Assembly (NCBI GenBank): GCA_002698945.1
Contig: NZZV01000133.1
Location: 1 to 33,411 of the forward strand
DNA: 33,411 nt
Source of the DNA: Acidimicrobiaceae bacterium
GTDB lineage: Bacteria; Actinomycetota; Acidimicrobiia; Acidimicrobiales; Ilumatobacteraceae
Direction of reading: 5' to 3'
The position numbers and the translations under genes are program-made. How positions within the stretch are numbered: position 1 is the first letter of the stretch; each line of letters opens with the position of its first letter. The notes under the pieces are model-generated. The model did not search any database. It was not told where the DNA came from and worked only from the letters and a program-made list of their open reading frames with translations. Positions 23,864-31,427 of the stretch are shown piece by piece.

Positions 23864-25042
23864 ATGCCGACTCGCCAGGGTTGGACGATCGCCGTCTCGG
23901 CGATCGCGGCGATCGTCGTCGGTCGCGTGTTCGGGATTCTCGAGCTGTACGTGATCGGCGCCGCCCTGGCGGTCGCGGTCGCGCTCGCGGTCCTCGTCGT
24001 CCAGGTGTTCCGGCCGCGACTCCACGTCGTGCGGTGGGTCCATCCGTCGATGCTGACCGTCGGCGACGCTGGCCGCGTCGACCTCACGATCGAGAACCGT
24101 GGTTCGGTTCGGACACCACGGGTCTCGTTGGTCGAGCCGGTGGGCACGAGCAGCTCGGCCCGCTTGACGATCGCCAGCCTCGGTTCCGGCCAGCACGTCG
24201 ACGCCGGGTACCGCGTACCTGCCCAACGCCGGGGGGTGCTCACGATCGGTCCCACCACGATCGAACGGCGCGACCTGCTCGGCCTCGCCGGCGACACCAC
24301 GGTCGTGGCCCCTGCGGCCGAGGTCACCGTGGCGCCCCAGACCCTCGACGTCGCGATGCCGTCGCTCGGCCACGGTGTGTTGGGTCGCCACCTGCTGGCG
24401 CTCGCCCAGCGCACGGGCGTCGGCGAGTTCCACAGCCTGCGCGACTACGTCCCGGGTGACGAGCCGCGGTCGATCCATTGGCGAGCATCGGCGCGCTCGG
24501 AGGACCTGAAGGTCCGACAACACGAAGCACAGGGCGTGCGGCGCTGCATCGTGGTCCTCGACCGCGACGTCGATTCGTATCCGGCTCCCGTCGACGACGA
24601 GGCCGCCGACGTCTTCGAACGTGCGATCACGGCTGCAGCGAGCGTCGCCATCAGCGCCGAACGCGCCGGGCTGACGACGCGCTTCGTGACGGGTGGCGGC
24701 ATCGATCTGCGCGGCCCGGAGGTCGCCACCCACGCCCTCGAGCGCCTGGCCAGCATCGAGCCGGGCCCGGCGATCGACGAGATCGAGCGTGACCCCGGCG
24801 AAGGGCTCGGACTGGTGGTCGTCGTCACGTCCTCGCCCGACCGCGACGCGTGGCGACAGACCGACCGCAACGCCGACCCGACGCTCACGCGGATCGGGAT
24901 CTTCACCGCGCCGGGACACACCGGTGCCGGCAGGCTGACCGTCGACGCGTCGTCGCTCGACACGTTCCGCGATCAGTGGCACCGGCTCGCGGGCACTCGC
25001 GGCCTGAACCACGAGTTGCACACCTCGGGGGTCCCCGCATGA
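23864..25042 (+). CDS. DUF58 domain protein (MoxR partner)
   Basis: The 392-residue product has two N-terminal hydrophobic helices (about 8-48), a beta-rich region with DLTIENRGSVRTPRV, and the DUF58 hallmark VGEFHSLRDYVPGDEPRSIHWRASAR followed by LKVRQHE. A C-terminal von Willebrand A-like fold begins RCIVVLDRDVD, with Asp/Ser positions suggestive of a metal site. DUF58 proteins almost always accompany MoxR ATPases and transglutaminase-like membrane proteins, as here. The molecular function is unknown; an envelope-assembly role is inferred from the operon. Its stop overlaps the next start as ATGA. Confidence 0.9.
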   Translation: MPTRQGWTIAVSAIAAIVVGRVFGILELYVIGAALAVAVALAVLVVQVFRPRLHVVRWVHPSMLTVGDAGRVDLTIENRGSVRTPRVSLVEPVGTSSSARLTIASLGSGQHVDAGYRVPAQRRGVLTIGPTTIERRDLLGLAGDTTVVAPAAEVTVAPQTLDVAMPSLGHGVLGRHLLALAQRTGVGEFHSLRDYVPGDEPRSIHWRASARSEDLKVRQHEAQGVRRCIVVLDRDVDSYPAPVDDEAADVFERAITAAASVAISAERAGLTTRFVTGGGIDLRGPEVATHALERLASIEPGPAIDEIERDPGEGLGLVVVVTSSPDRDAWRQTDRNADPTLTRIGIFTAPGHTGAGRLTVDASSLDTFRDQWHRLAGTRGLNHELHTSGVPA

Positions 25043-27345
25043 GCCGGCCCACGACGCCACTCGTCAAGGATGCGGTCGCGACGCTGGCGCTCGGCGGGTA
25101 CACCGTCGCCGTCGCCGTCGGGTTCGCACGCGTGTTCTCGGGGTGGGCGTTCCTCCCCGACTTCGTGCTCCTGGCCCTCGTCGGCCACGGCCTGTCGTTC
25201 GCGCTGCGCCGCGCCGGCGTCAGCGGCTGGCTCGCCATCCCCGCGCAGGCCGCCGTGCTCGTCTGGCTGTTGGGCCTCGTCTACTACGGCGACACCCTGA
25301 CCGTGCTGGTACCCGGAGGAGCGACGTGGGATGCCGTCGACGGACAGCTCACGCTCGTACGCGATCAGTTCCCGACCGCGGTCGCTCCCGTCCTGTACGA
25401 CGTGGTCGGCTGGGCGTCGTTGTCGGCGCTGGCGTTGGTGCTGGTCATCGTCATGTCCGACGCGTTCGCGTTCCGGGCCCAGGCGCGCGGCGAGGCGCTC
25501 GTTCCGGGTGGCGTGCTGTTCGTGTTCATCGCCGCGCTCGGCGACGACCGGTGGCGCGTCGCCTCCACCGCGCTCCTCGTCGGCACCGGGGTGCTGGCGG
25601 TGGTCGCGCTCCGGCAGCTCCACGACCGCGACCGGTCGACCGTGCTCTCGGCTCGCCGACGTTCGACCTCGTTCGCCGCTCCGGTCGCGCTCGCCTCGGC
25701 GCTGGTCATCGCCCTGCTCGCCGGTGCGATCGGGCCCCGCATCCCCGGCGCCGGCGCCGAACCGATCTACGAGACCAAGGGCCGCAGCGGCACCAACCTG
25801 ATCGACAACCCGCTCGTCGACATCCGCAGCCGGCTCACCAACCTCGGCAACGTTCGGTTGTTCCGGGTCAACGCCGACCAGGAGGCCTACTGGCGCCTCA
25901 TCACGCTCGCCGCGTTCGACGGGCAACGGTTCACCCTGCCCGCCAGCTCGCTCGACGAGGTCGACGCCCCGACGAGCGGCGACGGCACCCGGATCCGCCA
26001 GCAGGTCCAGATCCTCGCGCTGCAGGGCGACGTCGTGCCCGCCGCCGCCGACCCGATCCAGGCCAGCGGCACGTCGGGCACCGAGGAACTCCGGCTGCGA
26101 CAGCAGGACGACTCGAGCACCCTGCTCGCCCCACAGGACTTCGAACCGGGCGACGTGTTCGACATCGTGTCGGTCGCCCCCGACGCCGACCCCGCGACAC
26201 TGGCGGCCGCCGGCGTCGAGAACGTTCCCGACGACATCTACCTCGAGCTGCCCGACAACCTGCCCGACGTGCTGTACGCCGAGACCGAACGGCTGACCGC
26301 CGGCATCGCCTCGCCGTACGAACGGGCGCTCGCGCTGCAGTCGTGGTTCCGCGACCCGAACGAGTTCACCTACAGCCTCGAGGTGCAGTCCGGCCACGAC
26401 GCGAACGCGATCGAGAGCTTCTTCCAGGTCCGCGCCGGGTACTGCGAGCAGTTCGCCGCGACGTTCGCCGCGATGGCGCGCGCGGCCGGGATCCCGTCCC
26501 GGGTCGCCGTCGGCTACACGCCGGGCACCCAGGAGGAGGCCGGCTGGTTCACCGTGATCGGCAAGAACGCGCACGCCTGGCCCGAGCTGTGGTTCGACGG
26601 GATCGGCTGGGTCGCGTTCGAACCGACTCCGGGACGCGGCGCCCCGGGGGCCGAGAGCTACACCGGCGTGCCTGCCCAACAGGACGAGACCGGCACCTCG
26701 GGCGACGGCGGCGGCGCCGCCGATCCGTTGCCCGGCCCCGACCCCACCGCGCCGCCCACCGTCGTGCAGAACGACACGCCGACACCGTCGACGACGATCC
26801 GTCCCGTCGACCCCGACGCCCCGCCCAACACGAACGCACCGTTCCAGTCGGACGATCCGGACGCGACCGGTGACCCGGTGCCGGTCGATGGGACCGACGA
26901 GGGTGGCGGGTTCCCGTGGACGTCGGTCGTGGTCCTCGCGCTGGTCGTGTTGGCCGTGCTGGCGCCGGCCGCGATCCGGCACGTTCGCCGGTTCCGTTCC
27001 CGTTCCCACGGGCCACGCGAGCAGGTCACCGCAGCGTGGCAGCGTGCACGGGCCGCCGCGGCCGATGCAGGTGTCGAGGGCACGCCGGCGATGACCCCGA
27101 CGGAGTGGACGGCGGCGACCGCGGTCGTGATGCCGGTGGCGGCACGACCGATGCGCTCGCTGGCCGAGGTCGTCGACCTCGTCTCGTTCGCGCCGCCCGG
27201 CCAACTCGACATCGAGCGGCGAGGCACGTTCGGCGACTCACTCGCCGACGACTGCGAACTCTGGGCGACCCAGATCGGCCGGATCACGACCGACACGCTG
27301 ACGACCTCGCAGCGGGTCAAGCGCTACTTCACGGATTTCCGGTGA
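25039..27345 (+). CDS. TgpA-like membrane transglutaminase
   Basis: The 768-residue protein has five to six N-terminal membrane helices (within about 13-232, DUF3488/TgpA N-domain) and an extracytoplasmic region with a transglutaminase-like core. In that core Cys469 (RAGYCEQFAATFAAMAR), His512 (NAHAWPELW) and Asp520 (FDGIGWVAFEPTPG) form a plausible catalytic triad. A Pro/Asp/Thr-rich linker (about 535-622), one more membrane helix (about 628-646) and a cytoplasmic DUF4129-like tail follow. Members may act as envelope proteases or cross-linkers; the substrate is unknown. ATG 25039 overlaps the DUF58 stop; the frame upstream of it is a shadow. Confidence 0.92.
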   Translation: MSRPTTPLVKDAVATLALGGYTVAVAVGFARVFSGWAFLPDFVLLALVGHGLSFALRRAGVSGWLAIPAQAAVLVWLLGLVYYGDTLTVLVPGGATWDAVDGQLTLVRDQFPTAVAPVLYDVVGWASLSALALVLVIVMSDAFAFRAQARGEALVPGGVLFVFIAALGDDRWRVASTALLVGTGVLAVVALRQLHDRDRSTVLSARRRSTSFAAPVALASALVIALLAGAIGPRIPGAGAEPIYETKGRSGTNLIDNPLVDIRSRLTNLGNVRLFRVNADQEAYWRLITLAAFDGQRFTLPASSLDEVDAPTSGDGTRIRQQVQILALQGDVVPAAADPIQASGTSGTEELRLRQQDDSSTLLAPQDFEPGDVFDIVSVAPDADPATLAAAGVENVPDDIYLELPDNLPDVLYAETERLTAGIASPYERALALQSWFRDPNEFTYSLEVQSGHDANAIESFFQVRAGYCEQFAATFAAMARAAGIPSRVAVGYTPGTQEEAGWFTVIGKNAHAWPELWFDGIGWVAFEPTPGRGAPGAESYTGVPAQQDETGTSGDGGGAADPLPGPDPTAPPTVVQNDTPTPSTTIRPVDPDAPPNTNAPFQSDDPDATGDPVPVDGTDEGGGFPWTSVVVLALVVLAVLAPAAIRHVRRFRSRSHGPREQVTAAWQRARAAAADAGVEGTPAMTPTEWTAATAVVMPVAARPMRSLAEVVDLVSFAPPGQLDIERRGTFGDSLADDCELWATQIGRITTDTLTTSQRVKRYFTDFR

Positions 27346-27383
27346 ACGAGTTCCGGTGAGCGAGTTCCGGCCATTGAGTTCCG
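27342..27383. repeat. 14-bp tandem repeats over the transglutaminase stop codon
   Basis: Three 14-bp units end in GAGTTCCG: GTGAACGAGTTCCG at 27342, GTGAGCGAGTTCCG at 27356 and GCCATTGAGTTCCG at 27370. The first contains the TGA stop (27343-27345). The end of the coding region (GATTTCCG) looks like a further degenerate unit. Confidence 0.85.
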
Positions 27384-27395
27384 GAGAACGACCGG

Positions 27396-27719
27396 TCAGT
27401 CGGGGCGCTGCTGATCGCGGGCTGATCCGGTGAGCCAGGCGTTGATCGGCAGCTGGCCGATCTTGTCGCGTCCGACGACGCGCACTTCCTGCTCGAGGAG
27501 GATCGCGACGACGAGCACACCGATGAAGCCGGCGAACGCCAACCAGAAGTGGAGCGCCAGCCCGAGGATGGTCAGCACCAAGCCGACGACCAGGGCGAAC
27601 GACAGCCCGATGAGCCGCCGACGCGAGACGCGGTGGACGCGCTGCTGGAACGTCGGGTCCGATTGCAGATCGAGTTCGATCTGACGGAGAATCCGTTGCT
27701 CGTCTTCGGACAGTGGCAC
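27396..27719 (-). CDS. DUF3040 membrane protein
   Basis: The 107-residue product begins MPLSEDEQRILRQIELDLQSDPTF, the signature opening of actinobacterial DUF3040 proteins. Two hydrophobic helices follow (about 36-56 and 59-77) and then a charged C-terminus. The function is unknown; some family members sit near mraZ or dinB in actinobacterial genomes, and this one is directly downstream of dinB. The GTG start is 6 bases after a GATGAT box with TTGAGA 17 bases further up, so it probably has its own leaderless promoter. It converges on the transglutaminase gene. Confidence 0.88.
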   Translation of the reverse strand: MPLSEDEQRILRQIELDLQSDPTFQQRVHRVSRRRLIGLSFALVVGLVLTILGLALHFWLAFAGFIGVLVVAILLEQEVRVVGRDKIGQLPINAWLTGSARDQQRPD

Positions 27720-27725
27720 GCCATC

Positions 27726-27754
27726 ATCATCGCAGGTTTCCCGCCCAGTCTCAA
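27726..27754 (-). promoter_or_regulatory. Promoter of the DUF3040 gene, apparently leaderless
   Basis: TTGAGA (27754-27749) and GATGAT (27731-27726) are separated by 17 bases, and GATGAT ends 6 bases before GTG 27719. The -35 is good, the -10 imperfect. Confidence 0.45.
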
Positions 27755-27764
27755 CGCGCCCGGA

Positions 27765-29117
27765 TCATTTCGGGCCGTTCGGCCCGTCGCCCGTGTCGCC
27801 GGGCTTCGGGCGTGGCGTCGGCTCGCTCGTCACACCCTCACCCGAACGGGTGGCACCGGGCTGCTGATCGGGTCCCCACTGTTGCGCGCCGCGTCGAACG
27901 ATGCGCAGCCGGTCACCGCTGATCGAGCTCGCAGGGCCGATCGAGGTGGCCCCGAACCGCTCTCGGATCTGGTCGATCGCGGCGGCCGATCGCTGCACGT
28001 CCGGCGTCGGTTCCGCGGCCTGCGAGCTGAACAGATCGAGCTGTTCGGACCGTCCACCGAAGTTGCTGCCCGACACCCCGAGGAGGCGCACACCGGGTGA
28101 GAGGTCGAGGGCGTGGAGCAGCGGCTTCATCGCGGCGACGATCTCGGTCGCCGTGTCCACGCCGGCCGGCAGGGTCACCGAGCGGGTGACGGTCCGGAAC
28201 CCGGCGAAGCGGACCTTGAGCGTGAGGGTCCTGGCGCCACTGCCGAACTTGCGGAGCCGACCGGCGACGGCGTCGGACAGGCGCACGAGTTCACGGTCGA
28301 GGTCCGCGAGGTCGTGCAGGTCGTGGGGATATGTCTCCTCGTGGCCGATCGACTTCGGATCGCGCTCGACCTCGACCGGCCGAGCGTCGATCCCTTTCGA
28401 GAGGGCGAGGAGGTGGGAGCCGCTCGACGGACCGAGCGCTGCGACGACCGTCGACTCGGGCAATGCCGCCAGGTCGCCGATCGTGCGCACCCCGATCCGG
28501 TCGAGTTTCTCGTAGGTCTTCGGTCCGACGCCCCACAGCCGGCGCACCGACAGCGGGTGGAGGAACGACGTCTCCTCCCCCGGGCGGACCTCGACGACAC
28601 CGGCGCCGGGCTCGATGCCGTCGGGATTGGCGCGCGGCTTGGCTTCGACCGACGCCATCTTGGCCAGGAACTTGTTCGGTGCGACCCCGACCGAACACGT
28701 CAGGTCGAGATCGCGCGACACGTCGTCGCGGATCCGTTGGGCGATGACCACGCCCTCGCCGAACAGACGGATCGCACCCGACACGTCGAGGAATGCCTCG
28801 TCGAGCGACAGCGGCTCGATCAGGGGTGTGTAGCGCCCGAAGATCTCGTGGACCTGGCTCGACACCTCGGCGTAGAGCTCGTGGTCGCCCGGCAGGAAGA
28901 CGGCGTGCGGACAGCGACGGCGGGCGATCGCCGACGGCAGCGCCGAGTGGACGCCGTAGCGACGGGCCTCGTACGACGCGGCGGCGACGACGCCCCGGTT
29001 CCCGGGTCCGCCCACGACCACCGGCTGCCCCCGCAGCTCCGGCTGACGCCGCAACTCCACCGACACGTAGAACGCGTCCATGTCGACGTGCAAGATGGTG
29101 CGGTGGGCGGCGGCCAC
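27765..29117 (-). CDS. dinB: DNA polymerase IV (Y-family, DinB)
   Basis: The 450-residue translesion polymerase has the catalytic HVDMDAFYVSVE (Asp12, Asp14), SYEARRYGV, and SLDEAFLDV (Asp106, Glu107). It also has the finger/thumb GVAPNKFLAKMAS and the helix-hairpin-helix WGVGPKTYEKLDRIGVRTIGDL. The little-finger domain ends with the beta-clamp motif QLDLF (359-363). A Pro/Gly/Thr-rich tail of about 80 residues follows and is probably disordered. Y-family enzymes copy damaged templates at low fidelity. I see no actinobacterial SOS box (GAAC-N4-GTTC) upstream. The GTG start lies 6 bases after TAGCGT. Confidence 0.95.
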   Translation of the reverse strand: MAAAHRTILHVDMDAFYVSVELRRQPELRGQPVVVGGPGNRGVVAAASYEARRYGVHSALPSAIARRRCPHAVFLPGDHELYAEVSSQVHEIFGRYTPLIEPLSLDEAFLDVSGAIRLFGEGVVIAQRIRDDVSRDLDLTCSVGVAPNKFLAKMASVEAKPRANPDGIEPGAGVVEVRPGEETSFLHPLSVRRLWGVGPKTYEKLDRIGVRTIGDLAALPESTVVAALGPSSGSHLLALSKGIDARPVEVERDPKSIGHEETYPHDLHDLADLDRELVRLSDAVAGRLRKFGSGARTLTLKVRFAGFRTVTRSVTLPAGVDTATEIVAAMKPLLHALDLSPGVRLLGVSGSNFGGRSEQLDLFSSQAAEPTPDVQRSAAAIDQIRERFGATSIGPASSISGDRLRIVRRGAQQWGPDQQPGATRSGEGVTSEPTPRPKPGDTGDGPNGPK

Positions 29118-29123
29118 GGTCCC

Positions 29124-29129
29124 ACGCTA
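29124..29129 (-). promoter_or_regulatory. -10 box TAGCGT, apparently leaderless (dinB)
   Basis: TAGCGT on the minus strand ends 6 bases before GTG 29117. The same hexamer occurs upstream of the lplA-like gene. Confidence 0.5.
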
Positions 29130-29156
29130 TGCCTGGTGACCGGACACCGGAGCCCG

Positions 29157-29162
29157 TACCCT
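29157..29162 (+). promoter_or_regulatory. -10 box TACCCT, apparently leaderless (small membrane protein)
   Basis: TACCCT ends exactly 7 bases before GTG 29170, in the short divergent gap with dinB. Confidence 0.5.
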
Positions 29163-29169
29163 CACGGGC

Positions 29170-29349
29170 GTGCAGGTCGACACGCGCTCACGGCTGTTCG
29201 TGGTGTGGGTGGCCGTGACCGGTGCCGTCGTCGTCGGGATGGTCGCCCGAGCCCGCGGCGACGAGATGAACGCCTGGTACGTGGCACTGATGGTCGTCGC
29301 CGCCATCGGCGGCGCGTTCCTCGGCCAGGCCATCCGGTCACGTCGGTAG
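29170..29349 (+). CDS. 59-residue membrane protein
   Basis: A small gene runs from GTG 29170 to TAG 29349. The product opens MQVDTRSRLFVVWVAV, and has two hydrophobic helices (about 8-25 and 38-53) joined by ARARGDEMNAWYV, and a basic end AIRSRR. I do not recognise a family. Support comes from a TACCCT box 7 bases before the start, a two-helix pattern with a positive C-terminus, and the fact that it fills the gap between dinB and a terminator-like inverted repeat that begins at the base after its stop. Function unknown. Confidence 0.7.
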   Translation: MQVDTRSRLFVVWVAVTGAVVVGMVARARGDEMNAWYVALMVVAAIGGAFLGQAIRSRR

Positions 29350-29425
29350 CCAGAAGGGGTCACACTGGCGATGAACGCCGCGGACACCATCGCACGAGTG
29401 CCAGAAGGTGCCTGACCCCTTCTGG
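29350..29425. repeat. 13-bp inverted-repeat element filling the gap between convergent stop codons
   Basis: CCAGAAGGGGTCA (29350-29362) and its exact reverse complement TGACCCCTTCTGG (29413-29425) bound a 50-base spacer. A nested hairpin, CCAGAAGG (29401-29408) with CCTTCTGG (29418-29425), shares the right arm, and GCGATG/CATCGC pairs inside. The element fills the whole gap between the TAG at 29347-29349 and the stop of the minus-strand acyl-CoA dehydrogenase gene at 29426. It could be a bidirectional terminator or a REP/REPIN-type mobile repeat. Confidence 0.75.
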
Positions 29426-30646
29426 TCACAAGGGCAGGTTGCCGGTGGCTTTCTTGGTGGTGCCGTCGTCGTTGAAGGCGGCGATGGTGCGCTGGGCGAT
29501 GCGCATCTGGTGGATCTCGTCGGCACCGTCGGCGAAACGGGCCCAGCGGGCCTGCTGCAGCATGCCGGCGAGCGGGGTGTCGGTCGAGTAGCCCAGCGCA
29601 CCGTGCACCTGGATCGCCCGGTCGATGATCCGCCACAGGCTGTTGGCGACGAAGTGCTTCGCCATCGAGACCACCGCCGTGAAGTCCATACCGTGCTCGA
29701 TCTGGTACGCCGCGTGGAGCACCATCAGCTTGCACTGGTAGAGCTCGACGGCCGAGTCGCTGATCAGCCACTGGATGCCCTGCTTCTCGGCGAGGATCGA
29801 GCCGTGGCTGTAGCGCTCCATGGCGCGCTCGACCATCATGTCGAGGGCGATCTCGGCCTGGCCGATCCAGCGCATGCAGTGGGCCAGTCGGGCCGGCCCG
29901 AGGCGGTATTGCCCGAGCAGGTGGCCCTGGCCGCGGCCGCCGAGCATGTTCTCGGCCGGCACGCGCAGGTCTTCGATCAGGATCTCGCAGTGGTTGTGAC
30001 CGCCCGACATCGTGTGGACGTCGCGGACAATGTTCCACCCCTCGGACGGCAAGTCGACGATGAAACACGAGTTGGCCGCCTGCGGGATCTCGGGATCCTC
30101 CTCGGTCCGGGCGACGAGCATCGCGAACTTGGCGCCGCGGGCGCCGGAGATGAACCACTTGTGACCGTTGACGACCCACTCGTCGCCGTCCTGGTAGGCG
30201 AACGTCTTGATGAGCGTCGGGTCGGAGCCGGCGACCTCGGGCTCGGTCATCGCGAAGCAGGAGCGCGCCGTGCCGTTGCACAGCGGCTTGAGGTACTTCT
30301 CCTTCTGCTCGTCGGTGCCCCAGTGCAGCAAGGTGTGCTGGTTGCCCTCGTCGGGCGCCTGGGCGTTGATCACGAACGGGCCGATCGACACCTTCGACGC
30401 CTCAGCGCTGACGGCGGCCATGGCCGTCGGGCCGAGGCCCATGCCGCCCCACTCCGGCGGCATGTGCGGCAACCAGAGTCCCCAGTCGTCGTGGGCCTCC
30501 TTGCGGAGTTCCACGATCGTCTTGACGACCTGGTCGCGCTCGTCCTGGTCGATCGCCTCCCACGCCGGCCGGACCCGGGTGTCCATGAACTCGCGGACCT
30601 TGAGCCGGACCTCTTCGACCTCGGGTGGGAACGTGAAATCGATCAT
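29426..30646 (-). CDS. Acyl-CoA dehydrogenase (ACAD10/11-like)
   Basis: The 406-residue product is an acyl-CoA dehydrogenase. Landmarks are PPEWGGMGLG, SCFAMTEPEVAGSDPT (FAD/substrate signature), VNGHKWFISGA, RVPAENMLGGRGQG, QVHGALGYSTDTPL and the C-terminal GADEIHQMRIAQRTI. The pattern is closer to the ACAD10/ACAD11-like branch than to the enzyme at 20634, so a branched or unusual acyl-CoA substrate is possible. ATG 30646 is used; GGAGG abuts it too closely to be a working Shine-Dalgarno, but CAGACT ends 6 bases upstream. It is divergent from ubiE and converges on the 59-residue membrane protein gene. Confidence 0.92.
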   Translation of the reverse strand: MIDFTFPPEVEEVRLKVREFMDTRVRPAWEAIDQDERDQVVKTIVELRKEAHDDWGLWLPHMPPEWGGMGLGPTAMAAVSAEASKVSIGPFVINAQAPDEGNQHTLLHWGTDEQKEKYLKPLCNGTARSCFAMTEPEVAGSDPTLIKTFAYQDGDEWVVNGHKWFISGARGAKFAMLVARTEEDPEIPQAANSCFIVDLPSEGWNIVRDVHTMSGGHNHCEILIEDLRVPAENMLGGRGQGHLLGQYRLGPARLAHCMRWIGQAEIALDMMVERAMERYSHGSILAEKQGIQWLISDSAVELYQCKLMVLHAAYQIEHGMDFTAVVSMAKHFVANSLWRIIDRAIQVHGALGYSTDTPLAGMLQQARWARFADGADEIHQMRIAQRTIAAFNDDGTTKKATGNLPL

Positions 30647-30652
30647 CCTCCG

Positions 30653-30658
30653 AGTCTG
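30653..30658 (-). promoter_or_regulatory. -10-like CAGACT before the acyl-CoA dehydrogenase
   Basis: CAGACT on the minus strand ends 6 bases before ATG 30646. It differs from TAnnnT at the first base. Confidence 0.35.
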
Positions 30659-30705
30659 GCGACCGGGCCGACGGGGCGACGAACCCTGCTCGGTCAGGTG
30701 CTCGG

Positions 30706-30711
30706 TAGCCT
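30706..30711 (+). promoter_or_regulatory. -10 box TAGCCT, apparently leaderless (ubiE-menF)
   Basis: TAGCCT ends 7 bases before GTG 30719. The same hexamer precedes moxR. Confidence 0.55.
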
Positions 30712-30718
30712 CGGTCCG

Positions 30719-31426
30719 GTGAGCGAACCTGCTGCGTGGGACACCGACACCCTCCCCGAGGGCGACGACAAGAAGGCGGCGGTGCGCGAGATGTTCGACG
30801 CGATCGCACCGCGCTACGACCTGGTCAACCGGATCATGACGTTCCGGCTCGACGTGCGGTGGCGCCGCAAGACGGTCCGCGATCTGGCGCTGTCCGCCGG
30901 CGCCACGGTGCTCGACCTCGCGGCCGGCACCGGCGACCTGTGCATCGACCTCCGCGACGCCGGTCTCGTGCCGATCTCGGTCGACCTGTCGTACGGCATG
31001 CTCGCCGCCGACCGTTCCGGGGCACCGCGCGTGCAGGCCGACATCTTGAACCTGCCGGTACCCGACGCATCGGTCGACGGGGTGACGTGCGGGTTCGCGC
31101 TGCGGAACCTGGTCGATCTCGGGACGTTCTTCGACGAGCTGGCCCGTGTGGTCCGGCCCGGTGGCCGCATCGCCCTGCTCGACGTCGGTGTGCCGCGCAA
31201 CCGGGTGATCAAGTTCGGCAACGACATCTACTTCGGCAAGGTCGTCCCGAAGATCGGCGCCGCGTTGTCGGACGCACCGGCCTACCGCTACCTGCCCAAG
31301 AGTGTGGCGTACCTCCCCGAGCCCGACGAGATGGTGGCGATGCTGCAGCGGGCCGGGTTCGTCGACGCGCAGCATCGGCTGCTCTCAGGTGGCCTGACCC
31401 AACAGCTCACCGGCACCCGGGGCTGA
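30719..31426 (+). CDS. ubiE: Demethylmenaquinone methyltransferase (UbiE/MenG)
   Basis: This 235-residue SAM-dependent methyltransferase carries out the last step of menaquinone synthesis, C-methylation of demethylmenaquinone. Landmarks are VREMFDAIAPRYDLVNRIMTF, the SAM-binding VLDLAAGTGDL, ADILNLPVPDASVDGVTCGFALRNL, PGGRIALLDVGVPRN, and PAYRYLPKSV near the end, all typical of UbiE/MenG. The GTG start is set by TAGCCT 7 bases upstream; the frame is open far further upstream but that part is a shadow of the dehydrogenase. One base separates its stop from the isochorismate synthase start. Confidence 0.95.
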   Translation: MSEPAAWDTDTLPEGDDKKAAVREMFDAIAPRYDLVNRIMTFRLDVRWRRKTVRDLALSAGATVLDLAAGTGDLCIDLRDAGLVPISVDLSYGMLAADRSGAPRVQADILNLPVPDASVDGVTCGFALRNLVDLGTFFDELARVVRPGGRIALLDVGVPRNRVIKFGNDIYFGKVVPKIGAALSDAPAYRYLPKSVAYLPEPDEMVAMLQRAGFVDAQHRLLSGGLTQQLTGTRG

Positions 31427-31427
31427 C

